Shown: positions 8,941 through 18,032 of the stretch, piece after piece
Numbering within the stretch: the first letter of the stretch is position 1
Layout of the letters: each line of letters opens with the position of its first letter
Assembly (NCBI GenBank): GCA_900540535.1
Contig: UQGM01000006.1
Span: forward strand, 1 to 64,000
Direction of reading: 5' to 3'
From: an uncultured Oscillospiraceae bacterium
Lineage (GTDB): Bacteria > Bacillota > Clostridia > Oscillospirales > Acutalibacteraceae
Length of the DNA stretch: 64,000 nucleotides
Position numbers and translations under genes: made by a program
The notes under the pieces: generated by a model
Databases searched by the model: none
Seen by the model: only the letters and a program-made list of their open reading frames with translations
Told to the model about the DNA's origin: nothing

Positions 8941-10539
8941 ATGATGATAAATATGACAAAAAAACATTTGGAACGTGCGGTAAGTCCCGAATCTTTGGGA
9001 ATTTCATCGGAATCAATCCTAAATTTTATAGAGGACTGCGAAAGGAGCAAAGTGGAGCTTCATTCCTTCATGATACTGCGTCACGGCAAAGTTGCGGCGG
9101 AAGCCTGGTGGAAACCCTTTAACAGTGAAACTGCTCATACGATGTATTCACACAGTAAGAGTATATCCTCTCTGGCAATGGGATTTGCAATATCTGAGGG
9201 GCTTGTCTCTCTTGATACAAAAGTTTATCCTCTTTTTGAAGATAAGCTTCCGAGAGTTATTCCCCGTGAGGCAATGGAGCTTAATATCCGTCATCTGCTT
9301 ACTATGACCAGCGGAAAGCTCATGAATCCCATGGTCAATACCGAAAAAATGGACTGGATCAAAAACTTTTTGTCAGCTCCCTTTGCATGGAAGCCCGGCA
9401 CAAAGTTTGTGTATACCAATGAAAACTCCTATATGCTCTGCGCCATAGTAAATAAGGTTACAGGCATGAGCGTAACCGATTACCTTATGCCGAGGCTTTT
9501 TGAGCCCCTCCAAATAGACCGTCCGTTCTGGGAAACTGATCGAAACGGCATTGAGGCAGGCGGATGGGGTTTACAGCTTAAAACGGAAGATCAGGCAAAA
9601 ATAATACAGTGCTGTCTGCAAAACGGAATGTGGGAGGGCAAACAGGTAATTCCCGCCGATTATCTTGCCGAGGCTACCTCGTATCAGGTGGATAATGCTC
9701 CCGGAAAGCCTGATAACAGAGTGGGATACGGTTTCCAGTTCTGGATGAACAGACTGCCCAATTCCTATCGCTGTGACGGTTTGTTTTCGCAGTTTGCAAT
9801 TGCCATGAAGGATTACGACTGCTGTATAGTTACAAATGCCGGAGCTCCCGATGAGCAGGGAACACTCAACGCAATCTGGCGTCATTTCCCACAGGGCTTT
9901 ACCGATGAGCCGATGCCTGAAAATCCAGAAGCACTTAAGAAGCTCAGGGATAAAATAGAGTCTCTTTCCATGCCGTTAATGGAAGTGATGCCACGTAATC
10001 CCCAGATGGAGGAAAAGCTCAGGGGAAAATCCATACATACAAGGGATACCGGATTTGCAAGTATTCTTGCAGCACCTGCTACATTTATGCTTTCCAAAAA
10101 ACCTGGAAATATAGACAATATCCGTTTTGAATTTGCTTTGAGCAGTGCATCTATGACATTTAAGGAAAGAAACAGTCCTGAAAATACAATTGAAATAGGA
10201 CTTGACGGTAAAGTGCGAATGAGCAAAATAAAGCTTGCGGATTTGGAACTTGATATTGCCGCACAGGGCGCATGGAGAAGCGACAGCAGCTTTGAAGTGT
10301 GGATAAGACCCTTACAGATGACCCAGATAAGAAAAATGCGGTTTGTTTTTGGAGAAAGGGGAGCCGTACTCATCCATTCACGGGCAGAGCAGCCTCTTTA
10401 TGATTTGGCTGTATTCTGGATGGGCTTTATCGGACTTAATGTTACAAGTCCTCTTAAAGCTGCGGCAAAGGGCGTTGTTTCATCGGCTCTTCCGGTTATT
10501 GATCCGGATATAGTAGGATTATTGAGATCTGATAAATAA
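8941..10539 (+). CDS. Serine beta-lactamase-like hydrolase
   Basis: A 532-residue member of the serine beta-lactamase / penicillin-binding protein-like family (PF00144 type). The nucleophile motif SxxK is S70-H-S-K73 and the second motif YxN is Y158-T-N160. Family members include class C beta-lactamases, esterases and peptidases; most such proteins in gut anaerobes are uncharacterised esterases or peptidases, so resistance should not be assumed. No signal peptide is visible, which argues against a periplasmic or surface penicillin target. The last about 170 residues lie beyond the catalytic fold. Three ATGs (8941, 8944, 8953) compete near AGGAG at 8935-8939; the exact start is uncertain. Confidence 0.82.
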   Translation: MMINMTKKHLERAVSPESLGISSESILNFIEDCERSKVELHSFMILRHGKVAAEAWWKPFNSETAHTMYSHSKSISSLAMGFAISEGLVSLDTKVYPLFEDKLPRVIPREAMELNIRHLLTMTSGKLMNPMVNTEKMDWIKNFLSAPFAWKPGTKFVYTNENSYMLCAIVNKVTGMSVTDYLMPRLFEPLQIDRPFWETDRNGIEAGGWGLQLKTEDQAKIIQCCLQNGMWEGKQVIPADYLAEATSYQVDNAPGKPDNRVGYGFQFWMNRLPNSYRCDGLFSQFAIAMKDYDCCIVTNAGAPDEQGTLNAIWRHFPQGFTDEPMPENPEALKKLRDKIESLSMPLMEVMPRNPQMEEKLRGKSIHTRDTGFASILAAPATFMLSKKPGNIDNIRFEFALSSASMTFKERNSPENTIEIGLDGKVRMSKIKLADLELDIAAQGAWRSDSSFEVWIRPLQMTQIRKMRFVFGERGAVLIHSRAEQPLYDLAVFWMGFIGLNVTSPLKAAAKGVVSSALPVIDPDIVGLLRSDK

Positions 10540-10551
10540 AGTAAACATAAA

Positions 10552-10586
10552 AAGGAGCTCCCACTGTAGAGGGAGCTCCTTAGTTT
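10552..10586. terminator. Bidirectional terminator between convergent genes
   Basis: Perfect 11-bp stem AAGGAGCTCCC / GGGAGCTCCTT with an 8-base loop (10552-10581). T-rich tails exist in both directions, serving the hydrolase gene and the convergent sugar symporter gene. Confidence 0.9.
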
Positions 10587-10597
10587 TATATGAATTT

Positions 10598-12298
10598 TTA
10601 CTTAGACTGTTCAGCCATAGCAGCGTCAAGCTCTGCCTGAAGTTTTGCTTCTTTTTCCTCACGGAATTTAGCAATTTTTGCTTCGTTCTCTTTTTCATCG
10701 AACTTATAGAAGAACATGGGGATAGCCTGAAGCACAAGTCCGATAGCTCCCATTACTGTAAGCATGAAGAAAATAGCGTTGAGAGCGGGTTCGTACTGAA
10801 GAACTTCACTTCTCTGAAGAGTCTGTCCAACCTGTGCAAGCTCTTCCTTTTTAGTTGCAAGAAGCTGAAGGTTTTCGTATCCGAAAGCGTTAACAATGGC
10901 CATGATTATAAGGTTGAAACCTGCAATGCCGAACTTGTTAACAAGGCTCTTGAATGAGAAAACTGCGCCCTCAAGACGTTCGCCTGACTCCATTTCGATA
11001 GTATCGACCGTATCGGAGAAGATAGCGGTAATAAGAACAAGGCTCATGCCTACGGGGAAGTTTGTGAAGAAGCGGAGGATTGCATATACAGCAAATCCTG
11101 CTCGTGCAATTGCGAGGTCTGCGCTGGTGTAGGGAACTACATACATGCAGATAAGGAAAACAAGCACATCTGCTACTGCAAAAATAAGGCTCATTCTTAT
11201 CCAGAGGGTTTTCTTATCCATCTTCTTAAGAAGAGGAGGAACAATTGCCATTGAAAGCATGTATGAAATACCGCTGGAAATGCTCAGAAGCGGGAAAAGA
11301 ATACCTTCTTCTGAAAGCGGAATTGAGAAGCCCAGTGTAGATTTCATCCAAGCTTCGATTGCGGGGAAATCGAAAATACCGTAGCAGTTCCACTTTGCAA
11401 AATACATAAGGAACATCGCACCGATATTTGTTATAGCTGAGAAAAATGCTGTAACAATAAGAACTGTCATGTTCTTGTTGCTGAAAATCATTTTAAGGGT
11501 TTTGGTATATTTTACTTTCTGAGGTTTAATGTAAACCTTTTCTCTTATACCGAAGAAGGAAGCAATCATAGGAACGCCGGCCAGTACGGCGAAAACGATT
11601 GCTGCAACAAAGTATCCCTGACGCTCATCTTTGAAAGCGTAAACAATGGGGAAGAAGACGATTGACGGAAGAACTGTTCCGATTGAGCCGATAATGTTGC
11701 TCCATGAAATAGCTTTAACTCTCAGTTCGCTCTGAGGGAAAACAAGGGGAGTAAGTCCCTGATAGGGGATATCAACAGCGGTGTTGAAAGTGTAGAAAAT
11801 AAGGTATGCAATAATGGCGTACCAGAAGTTACCTACGGAAATAGCTCCGCTCTGTTCTCTGATAACGTGGAAGCCGTTTCCGATAGTTGCGATTGTCTCC
11901 TCAAGATTTATCTGAGACAGGGAGAAAGTACCGAATCTGTCGCCGAAATCAACGGGGGCGAACAGAAGTACGAGGGAAACGCACAGCGGGACAGACATGC
12001 TGATAACCCAGGGACGGCATTTGCCCCATTTTGTTCTTGTTCTGTCAACGATCATACCCATCATGGGGTCGTTGATTGCATCCCACACTTTAGTGAGTGC
12101 AAGGATAAGACCTGTTGCAACAAGACCAAGTCCTAAAACATCCGAAAAGTAAACGTTGAGTGCTCCGCCGATAACATTGGTAAACGTTAAAAGACCAAAC
12201 GGCAGCAGAGAAAATGCTAAAATTTCTCTTGTGGTGGCATTTTTCAAGTTGTTAAGCACATTTTTTCTTGACTTTTTAACCTGCGCCAAAGCTAACAT
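10598..12298 (-). CDS. GPH-family sugar:cation symporter
   Basis: A membrane transporter of about 566 residues in the glycoside-pentoside-hexuronide:cation symporter family (MelB/XylP type, MFS fold). The family motif is clear near the N terminus: NDPMMGMIVDRTRTKWGKCRPW, followed by 11-12 hydrophobic segments. Two long loops (around residues 150-180 and 505-530) and a charged, coiled-coil-prone C-terminal tail (KEAKLQAELDAAMAEQ) make it longer than MelB. It probably imports a di- or oligosaccharide; substrate cannot be told from sequence. Frame is open to a GTG at 12316, but that lies 3 bases from the predicted transcription start, so ATG 12298 is preferred. Confidence 0.88.
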   Translation of the reverse strand: MLALAQVKKSRKNVLNNLKNATTREILAFSLLPFGLLTFTNVIGGALNVYFSDVLGLGLVATGLILALTKVWDAINDPMMGMIVDRTRTKWGKCRPWVISMSVPLCVSLVLLFAPVDFGDRFGTFSLSQINLEETIATIGNGFHVIREQSGAISVGNFWYAIIAYLIFYTFNTAVDIPYQGLTPLVFPQSELRVKAISWSNIIGSIGTVLPSIVFFPIVYAFKDERQGYFVAAIVFAVLAGVPMIASFFGIREKVYIKPQKVKYTKTLKMIFSNKNMTVLIVTAFFSAITNIGAMFLMYFAKWNCYGIFDFPAIEAWMKSTLGFSIPLSEEGILFPLLSISSGISYMLSMAIVPPLLKKMDKKTLWIRMSLIFAVADVLVFLICMYVVPYTSADLAIARAGFAVYAILRFFTNFPVGMSLVLITAIFSDTVDTIEMESGERLEGAVFSFKSLVNKFGIAGFNLIIMAIVNAFGYENLQLLATKKEELAQVGQTLQRSEVLQYEPALNAIFFMLTVMGAIGLVLQAIPMFFYKFDEKENEAKIAKFREEKEAKLQAELDAAMAEQSK

Positions 12299-12325
12299 CC
12301 TTTCTTTTTTTATCACATAAAAGGC

Positions 12326-12354
12326 ATTTTAACACAAAAATTTACAATATTCAA
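12326..12354 (-). promoter_or_regulatory. Promoter of the GPH symporter gene
   Basis: On the minus strand TTGAAT (12354-12349), 17-base spacer, TAAAAT (12331-12326). It is back to back with the prmA promoter. Confidence 0.7.
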
Positions 12355-12404
12355 AGTTTTGTCATTTTTTACACTTTTTTTCTACCTTTAACACAAACGA
12401 TGTG

Positions 12405-12433
12405 TTGATTATTTATGTATATTGCCTTATAAT
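12405..12433 (+). promoter_or_regulatory. Promoter of prmA
   Basis: TTGATT (12405-12410), 17-base spacer, TATAAT (12428-12433). It overlaps the upstream in-frame ATG at 12402, ruling that codon out as the start. Confidence 0.8.
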
Positions 12434-12467
12434 ATTTATCACAAAACGATTTTTCAGGAGGTTTAAC

Positions 12468-13394
12468 ATGGACTGGACCGAAGTTATGGTAGAAATCCCC
12501 GCTGAACATATTGAAACAGCCGAGGCAATTTGTCAGATGGTAGTGCCTTACGGCATTTATATTGAAGATTACAGAAATCTTGAGCAGGATGCCTGGGAAA
12601 TTGCCCATATAGATCTTATAGATGAAGAGCTCCTTAAAAAAGATAGATCAAAGGGTATAATCCATCTTTATATTCCGCCGACGAAGCATCCGGCAGAGGC
12701 ATCAGCTTTTATCAGTGAGAGGCTTAAAGAGGGCGGAATTGATAACACAATCTCTCTTAAAATGTGCAAAAATGAGGATTGGGAAAATAACTGGAAAGAG
12801 TATTTCAAACCACTTCCTGTAGGAAAGAAGCTTCTTATACGTCCTCTTTGGGAAAGAGATTATGACCCTCAGGGCAGAACGGTCCTTGATATTGAACCCG
12901 GACTTGCTTTCGGAACCGGTGGACATCACACTACAAGGTTATGTCTTGAAACCCTCGAAAATTACATTACCGAAGAGACAGAGCTTCTCGATGTAGGATG
13001 CGGCAGCGGTATTCTTTCAATTGCAGCGCTGCTTTTAGGTGCAAAAAGTGCTCAGGCTGTGGATATTGACAGCCTTGCTGTAAAAACAGCCATAGAAAAC
13101 GGAAAAGTAAACGGCTTTGAAGAGCCGAGATACAAGGTCTTCCACGGAGATCTCACAGATAAAATTACCGGGAAATTTGACGTCATTGCCGCAAACATCG
13201 TGGCTGATATTATAATCATGTTTTCCTCACAGGTGGGAGAATTCCTCAAAGATGACGGAGTGTTCATTACTTCCGGAATAATAGATATAAGAGAAAAAGA
13301 AGTTCTCGAAGCTTTTGAAAAGAATAATTTCAAAGTAATAGAAAGACATGAGGACAGCGGCTGGCTTTGCTTTGTGTGCAAAAAGGCTGACTGA
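12468..13394 (+). CDS. prmA: Ribosomal protein L11 methyltransferase
   Basis: A 308-residue SAM-dependent methyltransferase that trimethylates ribosomal protein L11. An N-terminal substrate-recognition domain (MDWTEVMVEIPAEHIETAEAI) is followed by LDIEPGLAFGTGGHHTT and the SAM motif DVGCGSGI at residues 175-182, then NIVADII, all typical of PrmA. The start at 12468 is set by CAGGAGG 8 bases upstream; the upstream extension of the frame overlaps the promoter. In many Firmicutes prmA sits beside dnaJ, but here it stands alone, 47 kb from dnaK-dnaJ, between divergent and convergent genes. Confidence 0.95.
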   Translation: MDWTEVMVEIPAEHIETAEAICQMVVPYGIYIEDYRNLEQDAWEIAHIDLIDEELLKKDRSKGIIHLYIPPTKHPAEASAFISERLKEGGIDNTISLKMCKNEDWENNWKEYFKPLPVGKKLLIRPLWERDYDPQGRTVLDIEPGLAFGTGGHHTTRLCLETLENYITEETELLDVGCGSGILSIAALLLGAKSAQAVDIDSLAVKTAIENGKVNGFEEPRYKVFHGDLTDKITGKFDVIAANIVADIIIMFSSQVGEFLKDDGVFITSGIIDIREKEVLEAFEKNNFKVIERHEDSGWLCFVCKKAD

Positions 13395-13427
13395 AAATAA
13401 ATAATGAATTTGATAGTCTCATAAAAG

Positions 13428-13468
13428 TAACCCCTTGCAGAATATTCTGCAAGGGGTTATATGTTTGT
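13428..13468. terminator. Bidirectional terminator after prmA
   Basis: Near-perfect long palindrome with arms TAACCCCTTGCAGAAT and ATTCTGCAAGGGGTTA (13428-13459), T-rich on both sides; shared with the convergent DUF2804 gene. Confidence 0.85.
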
Positions 13469-13531
13469 TTGAAAATGTTTTAGTTATAAGTATGTATACA
13501 TTAATATATAAGTACATATGCGCATTTTAAA

Positions 13532-14554
13532 TCAGTACCTGTTGTGGACATCCTCGGCAAAGCACATAAGGTCTTTAAATTCCAATACCGTGCCGTCATC
13601 AAGTATAGCTTTACCGCTCATTTTTCCGAAAACCTGATGCTGATCACTTTCCACAACTACTGCCGAAAGTTTTGCCGCTCTGTCGAGGACAGGTTCAAAC
13701 TGGGTTTCAAATCTACCATCACTTGAAGTGAATGTCCAGGGTTTCATGTAGCTGTCCTTAGGAATATTAAATGTAATATCATCGAGCTTATGACATTTTC
13801 CGTCATAAAAAAGCATATTTTCGCTTGCAGCTGAGGTGTCGCCGAAACCGTAACCGATATTGAATCCGAAAGCCTTACCGTCAACTACTCCGTTTCCGGA
13901 TCCCCAATACCAGCGGTTATCATATGTCCAAACGCCTCTGCCCCAGTCGAGAGTTCCGAAATCTGTTTCCGGATTGAATTTGTATTCTTTTCCGTCATAA
14001 AATGCGCTTCCCGACGCTCTCATACAGTTGATTTTTTGATTATAATAAAAGGCTTTTTTGTTTTCTTTCCACGGTGTGGCGATTACCATTGTATCCATGG
14101 GAGGCTGGCTGAGTGTAATGTCACATGAAAAATCCTTGCCCTTAAAGAAGTTTTTAAAAGTACAGGTGATTCTTCTTGCGTTTTCTGTTTTTTCATATTT
14201 AAGATGAAGCCTTTTATCTTTGTATTCAACATCACCTTTGTCGGATGTTGCAGGCATATGAAGTTTACCCAAAGGAAGAACGTTTAAAATGGTTTCGGTA
14301 TGTTCCCATCCCTCTTTAAAATTAAGCAGAGAAACGGACTGAAGACCGATGTATCCGTCATCAGAAACAGTAAAAGCCACAGCGTAGTCGTTATTCAGAA
14401 CAAGGTAATAATCCCATTCCTTGATTTTAAGTTTGGATGCCTTTATATCTTCTCTGCGATATTCCTGTACGAGCTGCTTTGACCATCCCGGCTCTCTCAA
14501 AGAACCGTCGCTTTTAAGAAGCAGCTGCTTTTTTGTAACTTCATGATTTCTCAT
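13532..14554 (-). CDS. DUF2804 domain protein
   Basis: A 340-residue protein that I assign to the DUF2804 family by its C-terminal half: TDFGTLDWGRGVWTYDNRWYWGSGNG and GFNIGYGFGDTSAASENMLFYDG. Family function is unknown. Its beta-rich, aromatic-rich sequence with no signal peptide suggests a cytosolic beta-sandwich protein; some relatives are annotated near lipid metabolism, but no such context exists here. The start at 14554 follows AGGGGAG by 6 bases; an upstream in-frame ATG at 14572 overlaps that site. TTGACA (14633-14628) with TATTAC 18 bases on, or a TATAAT at 14592-14587, could be the promoter. Confidence 0.75.
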   Translation of the reverse strand: MRNHEVTKKQLLLKSDGSLREPGWSKQLVQEYRREDIKASKLKIKEWDYYLVLNNDYAVAFTVSDDGYIGLQSVSLLNFKEGWEHTETILNVLPLGKLHMPATSDKGDVEYKDKRLHLKYEKTENARRITCTFKNFFKGKDFSCDITLSQPPMDTMVIATPWKENKKAFYYNQKINCMRASGSAFYDGKEYKFNPETDFGTLDWGRGVWTYDNRWYWGSGNGVVDGKAFGFNIGYGFGDTSAASENMLFYDGKCHKLDDITFNIPKDSYMKPWTFTSSDGRFETQFEPVLDRAAKLSAVVVESDQHQVFGKMSGKAILDDGTVLEFKDLMCFAEDVHNRY

Positions 14555-14633
14555 TTTGTTCTCCCCTTTCATTTTTCTTTTATTTTATTATACAACTGCT
14601 CATGTAATAATTCACTTATTCTTTTCATGTCAA

Positions 14634-14870
14634 AATATATAAAATACGTTTTGATTGTGTGTTTATTATCACGAAAAAAACTTTTTTTAAATTTTATGTC
14701 ACAAAACCTGTCTCAAAATCGTTGTTCTTTTATGAAGGGATTTCCTCACTTTCACCCTTCTCGTCATTCATCTGCGTATTAAACGCAAAAAAGCTTCACA
14801 TTGCGGCCGGGCTGTCTTTGGCAGTCCGGCTGCAGTGTTTTATATTATACTTTTTAAATAGCTTTTTATA
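14634..14870. other. Divergent intergenic stretch with an orphan hairpin
   Basis: Between the DUF2804 and phosphoesterase promoters lies AT-rich DNA with a single strong stem at about 14799-14837 (CATTGCGGCCGGGCTG pairs with CAGTCCGGCTGCAGTG, wobbles included), followed by TTTTATATT on the plus strand and by CTTTTTT on the minus. It looks like a terminator but no annotated gene ends here. A short untranslated RNA ending at it is possible; I see no ORF. Confidence 0.45.
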
Positions 14871-14922
14871 TTGACTTGCATAATGAAGGGTTTTATAATT
14901 ATTGAATAAATTATTATTCAAT
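14871..14922 (+). promoter_or_regulatory. Promoter and operator-like palindrome of the phosphoesterase gene
   Basis: TTGACT (14871-14876), 17-base spacer, TATAAT (14894-14899). A perfect 9-bp inverted repeat ATTGAATAA / TTATTCAAT with a 4-base centre (14901-14922) covers the expected transcription start, a standard place for a repressor site. Confidence 0.75.
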
Positions 14923-14936
14923 ATGGGGTTGATTTT

Positions 14937-16487
14937 ATGAAAAATCCAAAACTGAAAGATTTTTTTATGAAAAACTCAGTTATGCTGGCAGCGGCATTGA
15001 TTGCAGGTGTTGCAGCAGTGCTGGATTATGCTTTCAGAGTAAGTCATGTTTATATTGATACCGCTACATTCAGCGGCCTTTCCATGCTTTTATTATGGAT
15101 AGCCATTTTAAATGCTCTGGCTTTAACTGCCATGTATGTAATAAAGATATACGGAGTTAGTATCCATGGCAGTCCAATAAGTGAGAAAAAAGGATTTTTC
15201 GTAGCTTATGTTATCTGTCTTTGTGCGACAGTTTTCTTTGTCATCTATGTTATTGTCAATGCAATAATTTCTGGCTATGAAACAATTCCTGTGGCAATGC
15301 GATTCCTGAAAGAAGATATTCCGTATCTGGCAGCAGTTTTTGCCATTGTCATTTTAGCCCTCGTACTGCCCCAAATCAAAAACAAATGTACTCAGAGGAT
15401 AATTTCCGGTGCAGCAGTTTTGGGAGTCCTTGTCAGCGGATTTTTAAGTCTTTATCCCTGTTATCCCTATAAAATTACATCTAATCCGATGGTTATAGAT
15501 AACGGTTCAGAATATTCAGTTGTGTTTTCCACAAATGACAAAGGAACGGGATATATTCAGTATCAGTACAATGGTGAAGATTACACTGTATACGATCAGG
15601 ATGGCGGAAGAAAGAACGGAGACAGCAAAATTCATACTGTGACAGTTCCCAAAGAGCATCTTAACGGAAACAGTTACAGGGTGGGTTCAAGAAGGGTCAT
15701 TGACGAACTCAGCTACGGCGGACGTTCAGGTAAGGAAGTGGTATCCGATTACTATGAATTCAATGCACCTTCCGGATCAGAACAGAAATATCTTACAGTT
15801 TCCGACTGGCATACATATCTTGATAAAGTCTATGACGCTGTGCAGTATGCAGGCGATTATAACGGCGTTATTCTTTTAGGCGATCCGGCTCCGGGGCTTA
15901 TGTTTGAGGATGAAGTAAAGAAATACATAGTGGAGTTCGGCGGAGAAATTTCAAAGGGAACTATGCCTGTAATATATGTACGAGGCAACCATGAGACCAG
16001 GGGAAAGGAAGCAGCCAATTTGCCTGATTACCTGGGCCTTGACAGCTTTTATTATGAGACACAGTACGGCGATTATAATTTTATAGCCCTTGACAGCGGT
16101 GAAGACAAAGAAGACAGTCATCCCGAATACGGCGGAATGGTGGATTACGGTCAGTACAGGAAAGATATGGTAAAATGGCTTGAAACCCTTCCGGAAACTG
16201 GTAAAAAGACCATAGCTTTAGTTCATTCTCATGAAATATGTATCGAAGAAGATTTAAGCGCCAGTGCTTACAATGAGCTTAAGCGCCTTAATGTAAGTCA
16301 GATTATCAGCGGTCATACTCATACATGTGAATTTTTAGAAAACAATGGCATGAAAGTTTACATAGACGGCGGACACTCAGGTAAAACTTTCATAATAAGC
16401 AAACTTACCCTTACAAAAGACAATTATACTTTGGAATCATGGAACAATAACGGCGAACAAATTTTTCAGAAGGTTATCTCTTGGTGA
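14937..16487 (+). CDS. Membrane-anchored calcineurin-like metallophosphoesterase
   Basis: A 516-residue protein with five predicted membrane helices (about 14-32, 47-69, 87-111, 129-146, 155-173), an Ig-like/beta linker (about 180-280) and a C-terminal metallophosphoesterase domain. Metal-binding motifs are visible in order: SDWH (D290, H292), GD in LLGDPAPG, GNHE (350-353), VHSH and GHTH (459-462). The odd helix number suggests the catalytic domain faces outward if the N terminus is inside. Substrate is unknown: possibilities include phospholipid, nucleotide or teichoic-type phosphoesters. It has its own consensus promoter with an operator-like palindrome and is followed by the M28 peptidase gene, which has a separate promoter. 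Confidence 0.85.
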   Translation: MKNPKLKDFFMKNSVMLAAALIAGVAAVLDYAFRVSHVYIDTATFSGLSMLLLWIAILNALALTAMYVIKIYGVSIHGSPISEKKGFFVAYVICLCATVFFVIYVIVNAIISGYETIPVAMRFLKEDIPYLAAVFAIVILALVLPQIKNKCTQRIISGAAVLGVLVSGFLSLYPCYPYKITSNPMVIDNGSEYSVVFSTNDKGTGYIQYQYNGEDYTVYDQDGGRKNGDSKIHTVTVPKEHLNGNSYRVGSRRVIDELSYGGRSGKEVVSDYYEFNAPSGSEQKYLTVSDWHTYLDKVYDAVQYAGDYNGVILLGDPAPGLMFEDEVKKYIVEFGGEISKGTMPVIYVRGNHETRGKEAANLPDYLGLDSFYYETQYGDYNFIALDSGEDKEDSHPEYGGMVDYGQYRKDMVKWLETLPETGKKTIALVHSHEICIEEDLSASAYNELKRLNVSQIISGHTHTCEFLENNGMKVYIDGGHSGKTFIISKLTLTKDNYTLESWNNNGEQIFQKVISW

Positions 16488-16549
16488 GCAAAAAAATATG
16501 CCTGATTTTATATAATACACACAAAAATATAAGGTTTATTGTTCTTTCG

Positions 16550-16578
16550 TTGACAGGGGTTTTGCCCTGTGATATAGT
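16550..16578 (+). promoter_or_regulatory. Promoter of the M28 peptidase gene with palindromic spacer
   Basis: Consensus TTGACA (16550-16555), 17-base spacer, TATAGT (16573-16578). The spacer contains the inverted repeat ACAGGG / CCCTGT (16553-16570), which would let a bound repressor block RNA polymerase. Confidence 0.8.
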
Positions 16579-16627
16579 TATTTATATCAGTTATTATTAA
16601 ATTTTTTAATGGCGGTGATTATAAGAA

Positions 16628-17968
16628 ATGAAAGAAGAAAACAGAAAATATGCACAAGAGGCCTACGACATAGTTAAGCATGCTTCGCAGGTTATCGGCT
16701 CCAGACTGCCGGGCTCAGAAGGTGAGAAGAAATATGCTCACTATATGGGCGAAAAGCTCAGAGAAATTGGAATAACTCCCGTTACTGAGGAGTTTGAGGT
16801 TTCTCCACGCTCTTCAATCGGCGGTATACCTTATGCCGGATGGGTTGGACTTATTGTCAGCCTGCTGATTTATCCGGCACTTGCAATATGGCAGCTTTGG
16901 TTCCTTCTTGCAATAGGTACGGCAGCCTGCCTTGTATGGCTTGTTTTCAGCGTTTTCCTTTATAAGACATGGTTTGATATGTTCTTTAAGCAGGAACTTT
17001 CACAGAACACTTACGGCGAACTGACACCGCCTGACGGAAAATATGATTATACGATCATCCTTTCCGGACATACAGATACAAGCTGGAACTGGAAACATTC
17101 AGCTCACGGCGGCTGGCACAAGGATAAGCCAATTTTTGCACTTGTTACTACATATGGCAAAGTAGGTTTTGGAGCAGTGTGCTTCTTCCTGCTTACAGCA
17201 ATCTGCATATTTATGGCTGTTATTTACGGCGCTGCAATCTTTGATCAGGCTTGGGCTTATAATATTATGGAATTTTCAAGCAAATTCCATATGCTCAATC
17301 AGATTTTGCTTTTCCTTCCTGCTGTAACAGCACTGGGAAGCTGCTTCCTTATTATGTGGGCTGATCCCAATCCCCGCAATGCTTCAAAGGGTGCTATGGA
17401 TAACGCAACAGGCTGTGCACTCAGCTATGAGGTTATCAAGTACTTTAAGGAAAATCCCGATAAGATGCCTCCCAAATGCCGTATAATTGACCTTAACTGC
17501 GGTTCTGAAGAGGCTGGTCTTAGAGGTTCAATGGCATTTGCCCGTGAACACAGAAACGACGATATGTTCAAAAATTGCTGGAATATCAACATTGACTCCG
17601 TTGCAGATAAAGAGTATTTTGAGGTTGTTATAAAGGATGACTGGCAGTTCTGCCGCTTTGACACAGACCTTGAGAAGATGTTCAAGGATACATTTAATGA
17701 AATGGGTATTGTAAGTAAAACAAACGGATGCATTCACAATCCTGTTGGCGGCTGCGACAGTACACCCATGACAAAGGCAGGAGCTAAATCTGTAACCTTT
17801 GCAGCACAGAATCCCATGCTCACCTATTACTATCACACGTGGCTTGATACAGCCGATCGTTTCGATGCTGAAACTGTGGGCGACGGCTTTGAGGTTGTTC
17901 TCAGTGTTATCGACAAGATAAGCGCATTCCAGCAGGAGAAAGGTTTCAACGGACCTCAGAAAAAATAA
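16628..17968 (+). CDS. Membrane-embedded M28-family zinc peptidase
   Basis: A 446-residue M28 aminopeptidase-like protein. Zinc and catalytic residues are recognisable: H148 and D150 in SGHTDT, D258 in GAMDNATG, the E294-E295 pair in GSEEAGLRGS, a later Asp in NIDSVAD and a C-terminal His in YHTWLDTAD. Two membrane helices (about 68-90 and 90-112) precede the first motif and two more (about 180-203 and 221-241) are inserted between the first and second motifs, so the catalytic domain is split by a membrane hairpin. That is unusual for soluble M28 enzymes. Substrate unknown. Transcribed from its own promoter and ended by the terminator at 17983. Confidence 0.85.
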   Translation: MKEENRKYAQEAYDIVKHASQVIGSRLPGSEGEKKYAHYMGEKLREIGITPVTEEFEVSPRSSIGGIPYAGWVGLIVSLLIYPALAIWQLWFLLAIGTAACLVWLVFSVFLYKTWFDMFFKQELSQNTYGELTPPDGKYDYTIILSGHTDTSWNWKHSAHGGWHKDKPIFALVTTYGKVGFGAVCFFLLTAICIFMAVIYGAAIFDQAWAYNIMEFSSKFHMLNQILLFLPAVTALGSCFLIMWADPNPRNASKGAMDNATGCALSYEVIKYFKENPDKMPPKCRIIDLNCGSEEAGLRGSMAFAREHRNDDMFKNCWNINIDSVADKEYFEVVIKDDWQFCRFDTDLEKMFKDTFNEMGIVSKTNGCIHNPVGGCDSTPMTKAGAKSVTFAAQNPMLTYYYHTWLDTADRFDAETVGDGFEVVLSVIDKISAFQQEKGFNGPQKK

Positions 17969-17982
17969 AAAACAATAATACA

Positions 17983-18023
17983 AAAATCCGTCCTCGGTGA
18001 GAAGCCGAAGACGGATTTTTTAA
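17983..18023. terminator. Bidirectional terminator after the M28 gene
   Basis: AAAATCCGTC-TCGG pairs with CCGA-GACGGATTTTTT around a short loop; serves the M28 gene and the convergent P-loop gene. Confidence 0.85.
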
Positions 18024-18032
18024 TATTATTTT

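Noticed and set aside
8941..10539. Calling the serine hydrolase an antibiotic-resistance beta-lactamase
   Set aside because: Only SxxK and YxN are clear and there is no signal peptide; the family is dominated by esterases and peptidases.
12402..12467. N-terminal extension of prmA to the ATG at 12402
   Set aside because: That ATG overlaps the -35 of a consensus promoter, and the strong Shine-Dalgarno serves ATG 12468.
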